From positions 71,328,632-71,392,631 of the forward strand of contig NC_134401.1 in assembly GCF_050003625.1 (NCBI RefSeq): a stretch of 64,000 nt of DNA, given 5' to 3'. Source of the stretch: Haematobia irritans (taxonomy: Eukaryota > Arthropoda > Insecta > Diptera > Muscidae). Within the stretch, counting starts at the first letter, position 1. Every line of letters begins with the position of its first letter. Below, piece by piece: positions 37,636-50,054 of the stretch. A program made the position numbers and the translations under genes. The notes beneath the pieces are model-generated. The model saw only the letters and a list, made by a program, of their open reading frames with translations, was not told the origin of the DNA and did no database searches.

Positions 37636-38018
37636 TGGACACTGCTGCATCCCAGCAAAATTTTCTCCCAAAGATGTTATTTATTTTAACTGCACAGGAA
37701 GTTTACTTGAGTCAATTTTTTATAACTCGCAGTTCTAATATTTTAATGGGAAATTTAAATGTTTCTGTTTCAAATAGGGTAAAAACAGATTAAAAATTAA
37801 TAAAATGATATAAATCATTTAAATTTTGGCGAACAAAATGTTAAATCTATTCTAGAGTTTTGGAAAATAATTAATGTCAAACGTTCCAGACAAGACTTAG
37901 AATGCGTTGAAACTTATAGAAATTTTAAAATTTGGTCATTTGTCGAAATATCACATATTTTCTTAATTCACATCCAATACACTGAATTTTGCTGGGATAT
38001 TACACGATTAGAATATTT
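37636..38018. mobile_element. MITE with ATCCCAGCAAAATT inverted ends (complete copy)
   Basis: ATCCCAGCAAAATTT at 37650 and GAATTTTGCTGGGAT at 37984-37998 are inverted. Flanking TGGACACTGCTGC and ATTACACGATTAGAAT are also shared with the copy at 51001/53558, so the true unit may be slightly longer. Noncoding, about 380 bp. Confidence 0.7.
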
Positions 38019-38020
38019 TT

Positions 38021-39315
38021 ATACCCTTCACCACTACTGTGGTACAGGGTATAATAACTTTGTGCATTTGTATGTAACGCCAAGAAATAGTGGTCATAGA
38101 CCCATCTTTTAGTATACCGATCGGCTTAGAATTAAATTCTGAGTCGATTTAGCGATGTCCGTCTGTCTGTCTGTATGTCTGTCTGTCTGTCCGTCCGTCT
38201 GTCTGTATATGTAAATTTGTGCACAAAGTACAGCTCGCAATTTAAGTCCGATCGTCCTCAAATTTGGCATAGGGCCGTTTCTTGGGACAAAGACAATCAC
38301 TATTGGTTTTGGAAAAAATCGGTTTAGATTTAGATATAGGTGCCATATATATTTATCAACCGATTTTCTTGAAATACCGTACATCCAAATATTTTATGAA
38401 TCTCGAAAATCTTGCAAAATATCAGCCAAATCGGTTCAGATTTACATATAGCTCCCATATATATCTTTCGTCCGATTTAGACTCATATGACCACAGAGGC
38501 CAAAGTTTACTACCGATCATCGTGAAATTTTGCACAGAGGGTAGAATTGACACTCTACCAATGCTTGGTAAATTTGATTGAAATCGGTTCAGATTTAGAT
38601 ATAGCTCACATATATATCTTTCTCCCGATTTGGACTTATATGGTCTCAAAAGCCAGAGTTTTGCCCTGACTTACTTCAAATTTTGCACAAGCGGTACTTT
38701 TAACGATACTATTGTATGTGCCAAATATGGTCAAAATCGATTCAGATTTAGATATAGCTCCAATACATATCTTTTGTCCGATTTGAACTTATATGGCCTC
38801 AAAATCCAGGGTTTTGCCGTGATTTGCTTCAAATTTCGCACAAGGAGTAAGTTTAGTTGTATCGGTAATTGTGCCAAATTTGGTTAAAATCGGTTCAGAT
38901 TTAGATATGGCTCCCATATATATCTTCCGTCCGATTTGCACTCATATGACCAGGGGGGCCAAAGTTCCCACAAACTCCCATTTACGTGAAATTTCGCATA
39001 GATAGCAGAATTATTATTCTAACTATACATGTCAAATTTAGTCAAAATCGGTTCAGATTATGTATAGCTCCCATATATACGTACACCAGAGTTGGAGAAA
39101 TATGGTAGACTGTTACACATTTTAGACCCATTTTCAATTGAAGTTTCCTCAAATTAACTGGATAGCGTTAGCCGATTTAAATTTTAATTCTTGAGATTTT
39201 GTAGAAGTAAAAAAAATGTCTCCTTTAGTTGAGATTGTAACAAAAATTTTGGCCTACATAGGGGTGAAAGGTATACTACAGTCGGCCCCGCCCGACTTTA
39301 GACTTTACTTACTTG
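38021..39315 (-). repeat. Muscid modular repeat, near-complete copy
   Basis: Starts ATACCCTTCACCACTACTG (hairpin with GTGGTACAGGGTAT), ends CCCGACTTTAGACTTTACTT and ACTTGTTTTT. It contains (GTCT/GTCC)n at 38158-38205 and about six diverged modules with TTCAGATTTAGATATAGCTC. The other copy of the host block (53559) lacks it, giving an empty site. On the minus strand the start reads AAAACAAGTAAG, matching 12630 and 47089. Confidence 0.8.
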
Positions 39316-40568
39316 TTTTTTATTTTGTTTGTTCAATATATACCATTGATTTTTTTTTTTTGATTTTTTTATTTATCCCATTTATTTTATTTTACTAGTT
39401 TTTGTTCTCTTAGCGTTTCTATATCAGTACATGATTCATTATTAGGCATTAAATTGAATTGATTAATTATGGTCCGACCTGTAGTTACATCGATTTCTGT
39501 TTGATATTTCTTCGAGCGTAATCGATTTATTGATATAGAATACCTAATCGGAAGTAATCTGATTTTGACATCTGGTAAGAACTTCCTTCCAAATTTTGCC
39601 GTTCACGTGTACAGATCTACATTATCTAAAGACGCAAAAGTGAAGAAATCTGTAATTTATCCGTCCATCATAAACAAATTTGAAAAATTGCATTAGTGAA
39701 TTGAGTAAAAATTTACTTTTGGTAAGGAAGTTTGTCATATTATACTCCATGCCATAGTAAAATTGAAAAATTTCTCAGACGTACAAAGACTACTGGAATA
39801 CAAGAATTCGTAGTCCCAGAAAACATAATAATTTTTACTATTGGCATATTTGGCAAGATCCAGTACCTAATTCCCTAAGGTAATAATCCATCACGGAACC
39901 ATTATTCCGTTCAGGTTCTAAAAAATGTCTTTTATATTTATTTTATATATCAGGGATCAAAACGAGGGGTCTGGCTACCGAATGCGATCATGGTGACCGA
40001 AATAAGAAAGGAAACCAGGAGCGAATCTAAAAATTTTATAAATTCCATTCACTAATGCACTGGTCTAATACCCATTTTTGTGCTTAGCTTGACAGCAAGA
40101 AATATCCAGCCCATAGACAAAGCAAAGAGAGGATTAAATATAAGAAGCGAACGGTCAATTCAATTATGCTTCTGAACAAGGAATTCAGTCAAATTCTATT
40201 CTTGTAAAAACGACACGTGTATGAGGAGCAGTAAAGACTCCAGTTCAACAGCAATATTTACGGTTCTGGCGATTCATTGGATTTTAGTGTCCACGCAAGA
40301 AAAGCTGATCAAAATGAATTAAAACTTTTCCTGAATAATCAAATAGTGGAATTCTGAATTTTCCAACATATCATAATCTACATTTTATTGCATAGGCACC
40401 ATAAAGACTCTTTAGAAATTAAGTGAGAAAGTGAAATTGGTAGTAACCCGAGTAATTGTACAACAAAAAAAAGAGAAAAGTAATTATTTTTTCCCAGCAA
40501 TAATCTTCGACATCACCTACTTTGATCATCGAACTGGAGAGGCCTCTGCTGACTTCGAGAATCAAGTG
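39316..40568. repeat. Duplicated host block, copy 1 (matches 53559-54807)
   Basis: About 1.25 kb aligned end to end with scattered substitutions and small indels (for example GATTTCTG versus GATTGCTG near 39495, ACAACAAAAAAAAGAGAAAAG versus ACAAAAACAAAGAAAAG). The exon at its right end is identical in both copies. Confidence 0.9.
40498..40568 (+). CDS. Candidate 71-bp exon, phase-compatible with the TIR exons (copy 1)
   Basis: Acceptor TTTTTTCCCAG and donor CAAGTG/GTAAGT bracket an open 71 bp. Joined after exon 2 it completes a codon and reads [20 protein letters not shown] and ENQV, ending on a codon boundary. The IT..D.....DF pattern could be the box 3 end of the TIR domain, where FW is usual. 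However, the expected preceding residues are missing, so an intermediate exon or another gene is possible. Complete identity to 54737-54807 within diverged flanks supports constraint. Confidence 0.5.
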
Positions 40569-40603
40569 GTAAGTTTTATAAAAAAATATATATATCATCT
40601 AAG

Positions 40604-40748
40604 TGTGTAGTGTATATGAGTGGAGAAAAATATAATAATGTTTAAATCATATATATTTCCAGAAATGTATTTCCAAATTTAATGTAATACCATTCATTTT
40701 TATCTCTCGCCCACTCATATGCAAGAACCCACCTATTATTACTTTTCA
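40604..40748. repeat. 145-bp segment inverted relative to 8717-8856
   Basis: Downstream of the exon donor and a short (TA) run. Its inner end adjoins LTR sequence (TTATTGTTGCTCGG). See the partner segment at 8717. Confidence 0.7.
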
Positions 40749-41674
40749 GCTTTATTGTTGCTCGGCTAGAATAGTATTTCTCCCATAGTAAAAAAAAAAC
40801 TCATTCATAAATACTCATTGAATTTAACTAAGCAGTAGATTTAGAGAAGGTCAGTATAACACTCTGTGTATGAAAGTTTTGAGTATTTATGAATTGGGAA
40901 ACATAACAAATCAATGATATTGTTGTTCTTGCTATAATCACATAGTAATGCTTCTTCTAGATGTTTTGATTTTATTCTTGATTCGTTTGTTTTGATCCCT
41001 ATGTTTTTTCATTGATAGTTTTTTTTTATTTCATTCTTCGTTTAAAATATTTACACTATGCTACGATAAATATCAATATAGATGTTAAAATTTAAGTCCT
41101 AAATTTCTACTTTCGACCATAATTATAATTAATCTCTACTATGTGAATTTTAATAAATCCAATCGATAAATCATGAATTACTAAAATACCTAACTTTTCC
41201 TTATCAAGTATGATAATAATGTAAGTCTTAGTGCCACATTCAACTTTGGGGTCGCAGTAAAAATAAACTGCTCGTGACTGAGACATTGGTAGGGTAGGGC
41301 GAGGGCATAGGTATCCAAATAACCCCTTTGGGATATCATTGATATTACAACATATTTTTCTGACAATTTAATGGCTTTTAATTCAGTTTTCTATATTATT
41401 TTTTTGACATATAGTGTCCTTTCTTTTCTTTGGCTTTGGTTTGTTTTGTTTAGACTAATATTTAGGGGTTACTTCAGGGGGTCTATATAATTTTATTTTA
41501 AGACAGAACTGAGGAATGTTAAGAGAGGGAAAGAACCCACCCGCACGGCTTATCAGCTAGCGATTGAAGGCTCCCGAATCTCCTAATCTTGCTTTTGGCG
41601 CAAAATTAAATTGATCTGATATTTTTTCACTAATATTAGAATATACAAAGTTTCCTGATTATATGTTCATTACA
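40749..41674 (+). mobile_element. 5' LTR (5'-truncated) of the RING-Gag gypsy element
   Basis: Matches the antisense LTR at 5778-8568 and the fragment at 51307-53345. It ends CATTACA four bases before the primer-binding site. The LTR start (TGGTATAGTG) is missing; host-like sequence adjoins at TATTGTTGCTCGG. Confidence 0.8.
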
Positions 41675-41678
41675 AGAA

Positions 41679-41696
41679 TGGCGCCCAACGTGGGGC
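41679..41696 (+). promoter_or_regulatory. Primer-binding site (tRNA-Lys type)
   Basis: TGGCGCCCAACGTGGGGC directly follows the LTR end. This 18-mer is the classic retroviral PBS complementary to the 3' end of tRNA-Lys1,2, and it fixes the orientation and LTR boundary of the element. Confidence 0.88.
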
Positions 41697-42326
41697 CGAA
41701 ATTTTAAATTTCGGCTCAGTAGAATATTTCGATTTGTTAGAAATCAGCGTTTTTGACCTTTGTTAGTGAAATCTGAGAGGTCCGAAATAATTCCTAAAAT
41801 AAAGGTAATGTGTGGCAGGACATTTTTACTTACTTGAGCGTTCGAGTAGTTTACCGCTTCTAATTTGCCTTATTTTTTTGAAGGATTTTACATCGGTACT
41901 CTTTGATTTTGAAACTTTCGGTCAGTTTGATGGAAAAATTCAACTGAGGTTACTTTGAACTTAGGTACCTGCACCTAGGGTTAATTTGGAATACAATGAC
42001 TTGGCAAATTGCAAATTTATTGTCCAATTAATTCTGGATGATATCCTTAGGGTCGTGAAGGATATGTAGGTGTGTTTAAGTTACACATTGTTTTGTTTTC
42101 ATTGAATCAACAAACCAAATGTTTTTTCAGAATTTCATTTGTTTATTGTCAGCTAAAATTGGTGGACCTTCTATGCACGATGACTACATTTTATCATCTT
42201 GTGAAGGGAAACGTATTAAGATATTGTTTTTGACTATATTTAAAGCAAAACAAATTTGTTTAGAAAGCTTAGGGTGTTTTTTTGTTATAATCGGTTTGAT
42301 TTTGATTTTCCTTTTAAATTTTCGAA

Positions 42327-43895
42327 ATGTCAATACCTCGTTCACCACCGAATTTTGGGACTAATCCCACTACGGAGCCCGAAGTTACTGATTCGGTACG
42401 AGTTTGTACCATCTGTGAGGACTTCCTTTTAGATAATCAGGATTGTTTTATTCTAAAGAATTGTTCACACTTTTTTCATAGGATTTGTATAGAATCCACG
42501 CTGGACACATCAAGCGAATGTCCAGTGTGTTTGTTGTCGGATCTTAGATCGTATGATTGCTCGAATAAAAGTAAAGTATCTTCGGAAGTTAATGCTACTC
42601 CAGCACCAGGCACCCCGGCCAATCGTAAACAATGGAAGAATTTTCCTAAAGGTAAACCAAGGGGAGCTAAGGCTCACAAATATCAAACGCGTAGTAATAC
42701 CTATATGTGGTAAGATAATAATTTTAAGTTTTCTCTGAATAACACCACTCAGGATAATATAATTAGTTTTTGTCCACCACCGAACCAGATGAGTAATAAT
42801 GTACTGGCAGATAATGCTCAGGTGTACATACCCAATACAAATGCTCCCACGACAATTGATTCCGATCATATAAGTCGCATGATTGAGGAAGATGCTAAGG
42901 ACTTTGAATTTTCAAAACACTTCTTTACCTCGACCAACGAATATTGGAGAAATTTCTTCACCTGCAGCATCAGGCCATAATTGGGACAATGATTCTAATC
43001 CTTCTGGGTCAAATAGAACATCCTTCCCAGGAGATAATATTACTTCAATTATAAATGGTTGGAATCTGAAGTTTGATGGCTCCGACAGTTGCCTCAATGT
43101 CGACGAATTTTTATATCGGGTGAGACCATTAACTGTGGACAATTCCAATGGTGATTTCACTGTTATTTGTAGGAATTTACCTGTATTATTAAGTGCAAAA
43201 GCCAGGGAATGGTACTGGCGTTACCACAAAAATGTGTCAAATGTGGAATGGCCAGCGTTCTGCGAATGAAGCAACAATATAAGACGTTTAGGACAAGTTT
43301 CGATATAAAAGAAGACATAAGGAATCGGAAACAGAGATCCGGAGAGAATTTCGATATGTTGTTTGACGCGGTTTCATCCCTGATGGAGAGATTACCTACC
43401 CCTATGGAGGAGGAGGAACAAATCGAAATTCTGACAAGAAACCTTAGACCTGAAATTAGACAGGATTTGTTGTATGTTCCTATAAGTTCTATGTCAGAAT
43501 TGCGTATGCTAGTGCAGAAACGAGAACAATTTCTAAAAGACGAATATGTAAGTCGTAATCTAGTTCAGAGAAATTCTGGTTTTGCAGCTCTCCCCCGGAG
43601 TTAAATTTCAGAGGTGGAAGTTGCATCTGATATCGAAAGTGATATCATGAATTCTCAAACATCGTCAATCGATGCAATTCAATCTAAATCAAATGTGTTT
43701 TGTTGCTGGAATTGCGACGGTGTTGGACACCGGTGGGAAGATTGCTTGGAAGACCGGCAAATCTTTTGTTACGGCTGTGGTCTAAAAGACATGTCTAAAC
43801 CGAACTGCGCAAATTGTATGGCAAAGAAATTTGGTAGTCCAAAAAACCCCAACAGTTCTGTTCCGACAAAGGAACATAAGAAACCTCTAATTTAA
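42327..43895 (+). pseudogene. Gag with N-terminal RING-H2 finger (Ty3/gypsy)
   Basis: The ATG at 42327 opens a frame whose residues 27-68 place Cys/His as C27-x2-C30-x15-C46-x1-H48-x2-H51-x2-C54-x10-C65-x2-C68, a textbook RING-H2 finger. RING-H2 domains normally recruit ubiquitin E2 enzymes. A basic linker follows, then one in-frame TAA (42711-42713), after which the same frame continues (DNNFKFSLNN). The Gag core follows (FDGSDSCLNVDEFLYRVRPL; REWYWRYHKNVSNVEW; FDIKEDIRNRKQRSGENFD). A CCHC knuckle (CWNCDGVGHRWEDC) and a second Cys cluster lie at about 43708-43825. Damage: TAA at 42711 and 43602, and compensating frameshifts near 42940 and 43265. The frame closes at 43893. The RING being part of Gag is inferred from frame continuity. 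Confidence 0.8.
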
Positions 43896-45540
43896 AGTCT
43901 TCCACTAATAATTCATTTCCTATACCAAGCTCTGACAGTTCATTTAAAAATGAACCACAATTGACGTGTTTTGCAAATAGCAAATTGCCTGGTGATAGTG
44001 CTATTAAATTGATTCAAAGGGATAATTCTGAATACCCGTTTATGGATAAAGAAGGACGAATTCCACAATTACGACCTTTAATTTCATACCATATAGGTTT
44101 AGAAAATTACCAGGAGAGACGTAAGGCTATTTTTCAGGACACTATTAACGAACTTACTTTAGCAAGGAGACCAAAACGTTCTACGTTGCGGCTTCGAAAA
44201 TATTGGAGGCTGAGGAAAATTTTTAAAAAGGCACGGATTTCTTCTGTGATAAATCAACCTAAGGATAATCGATATTATGCGCGGATAACTTTTTTGGATT
44301 TTCAAGAATTAGGCTTGATCGACACTGACGCTAGTATAAGTTTTATTGGGGCTGATCTGACCAATGTTGACTTTTCGAGGTTCGATTTATTCACCAAGTG
44401 CAAGTCTTCTGTGAAAACTGCGGATGGTAAACCCCAGATAGTTACTGGTTGGATTGAAGTAATTGTTACTTTTAGAATGCAGTCACATTTAATAAAATTT
44501 TTCATTATTCCGTCTTTATCCCAACGCATTATTTTAGGTATCGACTTTTGCCGCATTTTCAAACTATTTCCGAATTTTTTTTGAGTCACTGGACGTTGTA
44601 ATTAATGATGGAATTATCCACATTAATTTTGAGATATCAGATCCGAACCAGACGAATTAGTATCTGATTCTCAAGAATCATATTTTAAACTTACACCCAC
44701 TCAACAATAACAACTTGACACTGTTGTTAGTTCATTCCCAAATTGTGAAAAACAGGGGCTTGGGCACACTAGCCTAATACGCATCCCCCATTAAACAAAG
44801 ATTTTACCCCGTCTCCCCGGTGGTGGAAAAATTAATGTTTGATGAGGTGGATCGCATGCTGTCACTAGGGGTTATCGAGCCTTCTTCGTCACCATGGAGC
44901 TCTCCTATGCGGTTGGTTATAAAGCCGAATAAAATACGATTATGCCTGGATGCAAGGAGAGTTAACCAGGTGACAAGGAAGGACGCATATCCCCTACCAT
45001 CAATCGAAGGGATATTTTCTAGGCTTCGTAAAGCCAACATAATATCGAAACTAGATCTAAAAGATGCGTATTGGCAAATCGCATTGGATGATGCTTCCAA
45101 ACCTGGGATCCGGAGCGGAGCGGAGCAAGCCCTTTTTTGCCGGAGCGGGAGCGGCATTTCTAAAATCCGGAGCGGAGCGGTTTCCAAATGAAAAACCGCT
45201 CCGCTCCGAATAAAATATTACTTGAATGAAATGTGTAACTTTGAAATTACACTGTGTAGGTAATTTCAAATAGAGCTAGTACTTAGCGTAGTGTGAGTAA
45301 ACGTTTAAAATGTACGATATGTATTTTTGTACGTACGTACATTGGGGAAAACACAACGTGTTTTTTTAGTAATTGTTTTCAAAAACGGCAAATGTCAAAA
45401 TATATCTCTAGTATGTGTTGTAAAGGTAACAACAGTACTTTTGATCAATTTCATCCCGTATTACTACAAAGATGTTTGTAATGAACGTCAAATAAATGCA
45501 TAAATGCGATCTTATTTATATTTAATTTTTTAGTTTTCTA

Positions 45541-45801
45541 CACTGAAAAAAATATTGTCGTGAAGTCAAAGATTTCATGTCCTTAGAATAAGAATGCAAA
45601 TTTTGCTTAACATGGAAGACGCATTTCTCTAAAATAAAGTTTTTTTCCTTGTCCAAAAGTCAATAAACTTTCGAATGAAGTTGTAATGTCCTTATAATTA
45701 AGTGATTTTACTTAAAAATGTGTATCATAAAATGAAAGATAAAATTTTTGAGGTAAGGTCAACGTGACTTTAATAATTAAGAAAAATTCTCTTTTTCAGT
45801 G
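45541..45801. mobile_element. TA-flanked MITE with CACTGAAAAA ends
   Basis: CACTGAAAAAAATATTGTCG at the left and CTTTTTCAGTG at the right, flanked by TA (45539-45540, 45802-45803). 261 bp, noncoding. Its termini are shared with the 29943-31255 element. Confidence 0.75.
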
Positions 45802-47088
45802 TAAGGACATTCATATTTGCTTTACTATTGTACTATATCCTAGCATTCTCTTATTTCTGATATTAGTTCTCGAAAATTTAATTAAAATAAAGGATAGTTT
45901 CAATTTTGGTTGAAAAATGTGAGCATATACATTTATTTTAATTTTTTCTCACATTGAAAACTAATGACTTGATTTGTATTATTGCATGTTATCTACTTTG
46001 TTTGAGAACGAACATTTCTTAAAAACGCTGTTCGGAAATGTATTTTTACAATAAAGGGGAAAAAAGCGAAATTAGGTAACACTAGATCTGAGTAAGAATA
46101 TTCGTAGGTATACCACAGACTGATTTCGATGGAGGTTGTTGCAAACATAAACATACACACACACATTACAAATATAACAAAACCTCTTCTCTACGTCTGT
46201 TGCAAAACAAAAAAACTTTCGGAGAGTAGTTACTTCTACTCTGTGTATAGACTTTCAATTCCAATCAGCGTTGCCGTTTTGGTCCAAAAGATTTCTAATT
46301 TTTAAATTTGGTCCGATGGTCGGACCAAACAGAATTTGGTCCATTTTCATAAATTTGGTTTCTATCACATATTAAATAGTAGATGGTGCACCGCAAAGAA
46401 TATTGTCAACACATTGTTTTAAAGTCATTATACCTTAAACCACATAGTGGTTAGGGTATAATAAGTTTGATCTGCCAAAAAATGTGCCTACCAGAAATAT
46501 TGATTTTAGACCCAATAAAATATATACCGATCGACTCAGAATCACCTCCTGAGTCGATCTAGCGCTTGGTGTCCGTCCGTCCATCCGTCCGTCCATCCGT
46601 CCGTCTGTCCATGTATTTGTTGTTCACAGGATTCCGGTCGCAATTATTAACCGATTTTGATGAAGTTTGGTACAGATAGTTTTTTTTTGGGCACAAGGAC
46701 GAACGCTATTGAATTTGGAAGAAATCGGATCAAATTTAGATATAGCTCCCATATATATGTATTGCTCGATTTCGACAAATGGGGTCACGTTGCACTTTTT
46801 TACTAACCGATCGTCGTCAAATTTAGCACAAAATAATCTTCTGTATCACCCTTTAAGTCTGAAAATTTCATCGAAATCGGTTCAGATTTAGATATAGGTC
46901 CCATATATATGTATCGCCCGATTTTGCCAAATTAGGTCATAAAACCCTTATTTATCAACCGATCTTACTCAAAGTTGGCTAAATGTAATCTTCTATAGCA
47001 CTAACTATATGTGCAAAAAATCATCGAAATCGGTTCAGATTTAGCTATAGCTCCCATATATGTACCACCCGATTTTTCTAAATAAAAC

Positions 47089-48372
47089 AAGTAAGGTATC
47101 GAAAATTTAGATCACTTTGTAGATCTAAATTTTCGATACCATATCACATCTGTCAAATGTGTTGGGGGCTATATATAAAGGTTTGTCCCAAATATATACA
47201 TTTAAATATCACTCGATCTGGACAGAATTTGATAGACTTCTACAAAATCTATAGACTCAAAATTTAAGTCGGCTAATGCACTATGGTGGAACACAATGTT
47301 AGTAAAAAAATATGGGAAACATTTAACTCTGAAGCAATTTTAAGGAAACTTCGAAAAAGTTTATTTATGATTTATCGCTCGATATATATGTATTAGAAGT
47401 TTGGGAAAATTAGAGTCATTTTTACAACTTTTCGACTAAGCAGTGCGATTGTACAAGGAAAATGTTGGTATTTTGACCATTTTTGTCGAAATCAGAAAAA
47501 CATATATATATGGGAGCTATATCTAAATCTGATCCGATTTCAACAAAATTTGGCACGCATAGCTACAATGGTAATTCTACTCCCTGTGCAAAATTTCAAC
47601 TAAATCGGAGCAAAAAATTTGTCTCTGTGGTCGTATGAGTGTAAATCGGGCGAAAGCTATATATGGGAGCTATATCTAGATCTGAACCGATTTCAACAAA
47701 ATTTGGCACGCATAGCAGCAATGCTAATTCTACTCCCTGTGGAAAATTTCAACTAAATCGGAGTTAAAAATTGGCCTCTGTGGTCATATGAGTGTTAATC
47801 GGCCGAAAGCTATATATGGGAGCTATATCTAAATCTGAACCGATTTCAATAAAATTCGGCATACTTGACTACACTACTAATTGTACCCCTAATTTCAACC
47901 TAATTGGGATAAAACTCTAGCTTCTGGGACCGTATTAGTCCATATCGGGCGAAAGATATATATGGGAGCTATATCTAAATCTGAACCGATTTCAATAAAA
48001 TTTGGCACACTTGACTCTAGTACTAATTGTTCTTCTTCTGCAAAATTTTAAGCAAATTAGGGTAAAACTCTGGCTTCTGGGGCCATATAAGTCCATATCG
48101 GGCGAAATATATATATGGAAGCTATATCTAAATCTGAACCGATCAATAGGGTTCTATTCTGAGCCAAAGCACATACTTGTGCCAAATTTGAAGTCGATTG
48201 GACTAAAACTGCGACCTAGACTTTGATTACAAAAATGTGTTCACGGACAGACGGACATCGCTATATCGACTCAAGAGCCCACCCTGAGCATTTTTGCCAA
48301 AGACACCATGTGTCTATCTCGTCTCCTTCTGGGTGTTGCAAACATATGCATCCACACTGTGGAACAGGGTAT
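47089..48372 (+). repeat. Muscid modular repeat nested in hAT copy 3
   Basis: Starts AAGTAAGGTATCGAAAA and ends CACTGTGGAACAGGGTAT. The interior has about six modules with TATATGGGAGCTATATCTAA ATCTGAACCGATTT. hAT copy 1 at about 11180 is continuous at this point (GAGTTTTATTTTATTTAG), and ATAAAAC flanks both sides here. Confidence 0.8.
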
Positions 48373-50054
48373 ATAAAACTCAATTGAACAAATAATACAA
48401 TGTTTGTACAATAATTTTCTCGAAGAGGAGCGGAGCGGTTTTTTTTTCTCCGGAGCGGGAGCGGAGCGAATAAAATGGACCGCTCCGGATCCCTGTTCCA
48501 AACCCCTCACAGCGTTTACGGTGCCTGGTAGACCACTCTACCAGTTTGTTGTTATGTCCTTTGGGTTATGCAACGCACCGCAAACGATGTGCAGGCTTAC
48601 GGATAGCACCATCCCTTGTGATTTGCGCCATTGCGTATTCGGATATTTAGACGATCTAGTTATCGTATCGTCCGATTTTGAGACACATCTAGAGAGCTTA
48701 GTTCGAATTTCGTCCGAGTTTAGGAAGGCGAATCTTACTTTAAATATCGCGAAAAGTAAATTTTTTGTAACTCGTGTAAATTATCTGGGCTATGTGATCA
48801 GAGAGGGAGGCATAACCACAGACCCCGACAAGGTTAGTGCCATACTCAAGTGGCCTGTTCCTAAGACTTTAAAACAAGTCAGGGGATTCTTAGGGCTCGC
48901 GGGATGGTACCGCCGCTTCATCGCTAATTTCTCGTCAGTTGTATACGCGATAACAGAGGTTCTATCTTCGAAACGGAAATTTGTGTGGACCAAAGAGGCG
49001 CAAGAGGCTTTTGATAAAATTAAAGGTCTGCTCACTAGTGCTCCAATTCTTGCAAATCCCGATTTGCAAGCAATTTTATGTACACTGTGACGCTAGTAAT
49101 TTCGGTATTGGTGCGGTTCTAGTTCAGATCGATAGCGACAATGCTGAGCGAAAATTAAACTCCGCCCAACGAAATTACAGCGTCACAGAGCGAGAATGTC
49201 TAGCGGCAATAGAAGCAATAAAGAAATTTCGTTTTTATATCGAGATGCAAGAATTTGAGATAGAGTCAGACCATTCAAGTTTTGTTTGGTTGATGAAGCA
49301 ACCTAATTTGAGTGGACGACTTGCTCGATGGGCTTTTTATCTATAAAGGTTCAAGTTCAGTGTAAGCCACCGAAAGGGTAGGGAACATATTGTGCCCGAT
49401 GCTCTTTCCAGGATTCCTGAGGTGGAAATTGATAGTCTGGAGAAGACGGAACCTGATGAAGATCTTGAAACAAGATGTTTTTGTGAGGGTCCTTATAATG
49501 AACTTAAGCAAAAAATTAGCGAGAAGGAGGTGAAATACCCAGATTTGAAAATTATCGATAATTTCATATACATAAGGATTCAATACTACAATGGGGAGCT
49601 ATGTCAAGAAGATTCCGCTTGGAAATTATGGATACCAGACCCATTACAAAGGGGTATTATTCAAAGGGCTCACGATTCGCCAATCTCTTGTCATGGGGGT
49701 AACCATAAGACGTTGGAATTGATAAGGCGTAAGTTTTATTGGTCAGGTTTGTTCCGCGATGTGAGGCAATATATCCAGAATTGCGAGCTATGTAAAATGT
49801 CAAATGCCAAATTTGTGATGAAACTCCTATGGGAAATCAACCGACATCCGTAAGGCCATTTCAACGGCTTTACGTTGATTTATTGGGCCCATATCCTCGT
49901 AGTAAGACTGGATATGTAGGCTTATTAATTGTCTTGGACCATCTGTCCAAGCTTCACTGGCTTTGTCCCATGCGTAAGTTTAGTTCATCTGGTAGTATAA
50001 AGTTTTTAGAGCAGGATATTTTTCATCAATATGGAGTTCCAGAAGTTATCATTA

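Larger units (their letters stand above)
45103..48495. mobile_element. Nonautonomous hAT-like element, copy 3, inserted in RT
   Basis: The 8-bp target duplication TTCCAAAC (45095-45102 and 48496-48503) and TIRs CTGGGATCCGGAGCGG and, inverted, CAGGGATCCGGAGCGG define it exactly. Removing element plus one duplication restores the RT reading DDASKPLTAFTVPG. Subterminal GGAGCGG arrays lie at both ends. No transposase is encoded. It contains a TA-MITE (45541-45801) and a modular repeat (47089-48372) absent from the other copies. Confidence 0.92.

Noticed and set aside
37533..37793. Frame beginning MDTAASQQNFLPK, repeated at 50998-51158
   Set aside because: It lies in the CCCAGCAAAATT MITE. The repetition reflects the MITE, not a conserved protein, and the second copy is only an extension of the integrase frame.
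40498..40568. ABC transporter (ABCB) exon, because of the [12 protein letters not shown] pattern
   Set aside because: The resemblance covers only a few residues and lacks the following Leu/Arg-rich motif; phase fits the TIR exons at least as well. Left unresolved.
42119..42364. Separate small gene upstream of the RING ORF
   Set aside because: It overlaps the RING ATG in another frame, sits in the retroelement leader, and shows only a generic hydrophobic stretch.
45293..45481. Possible BED-type or transposase fragment in hAT copy 3
   Set aside because: The Cys residues have no zinc-finger spacing and no other transposase motif is nearby; it is better treated as noncoding.
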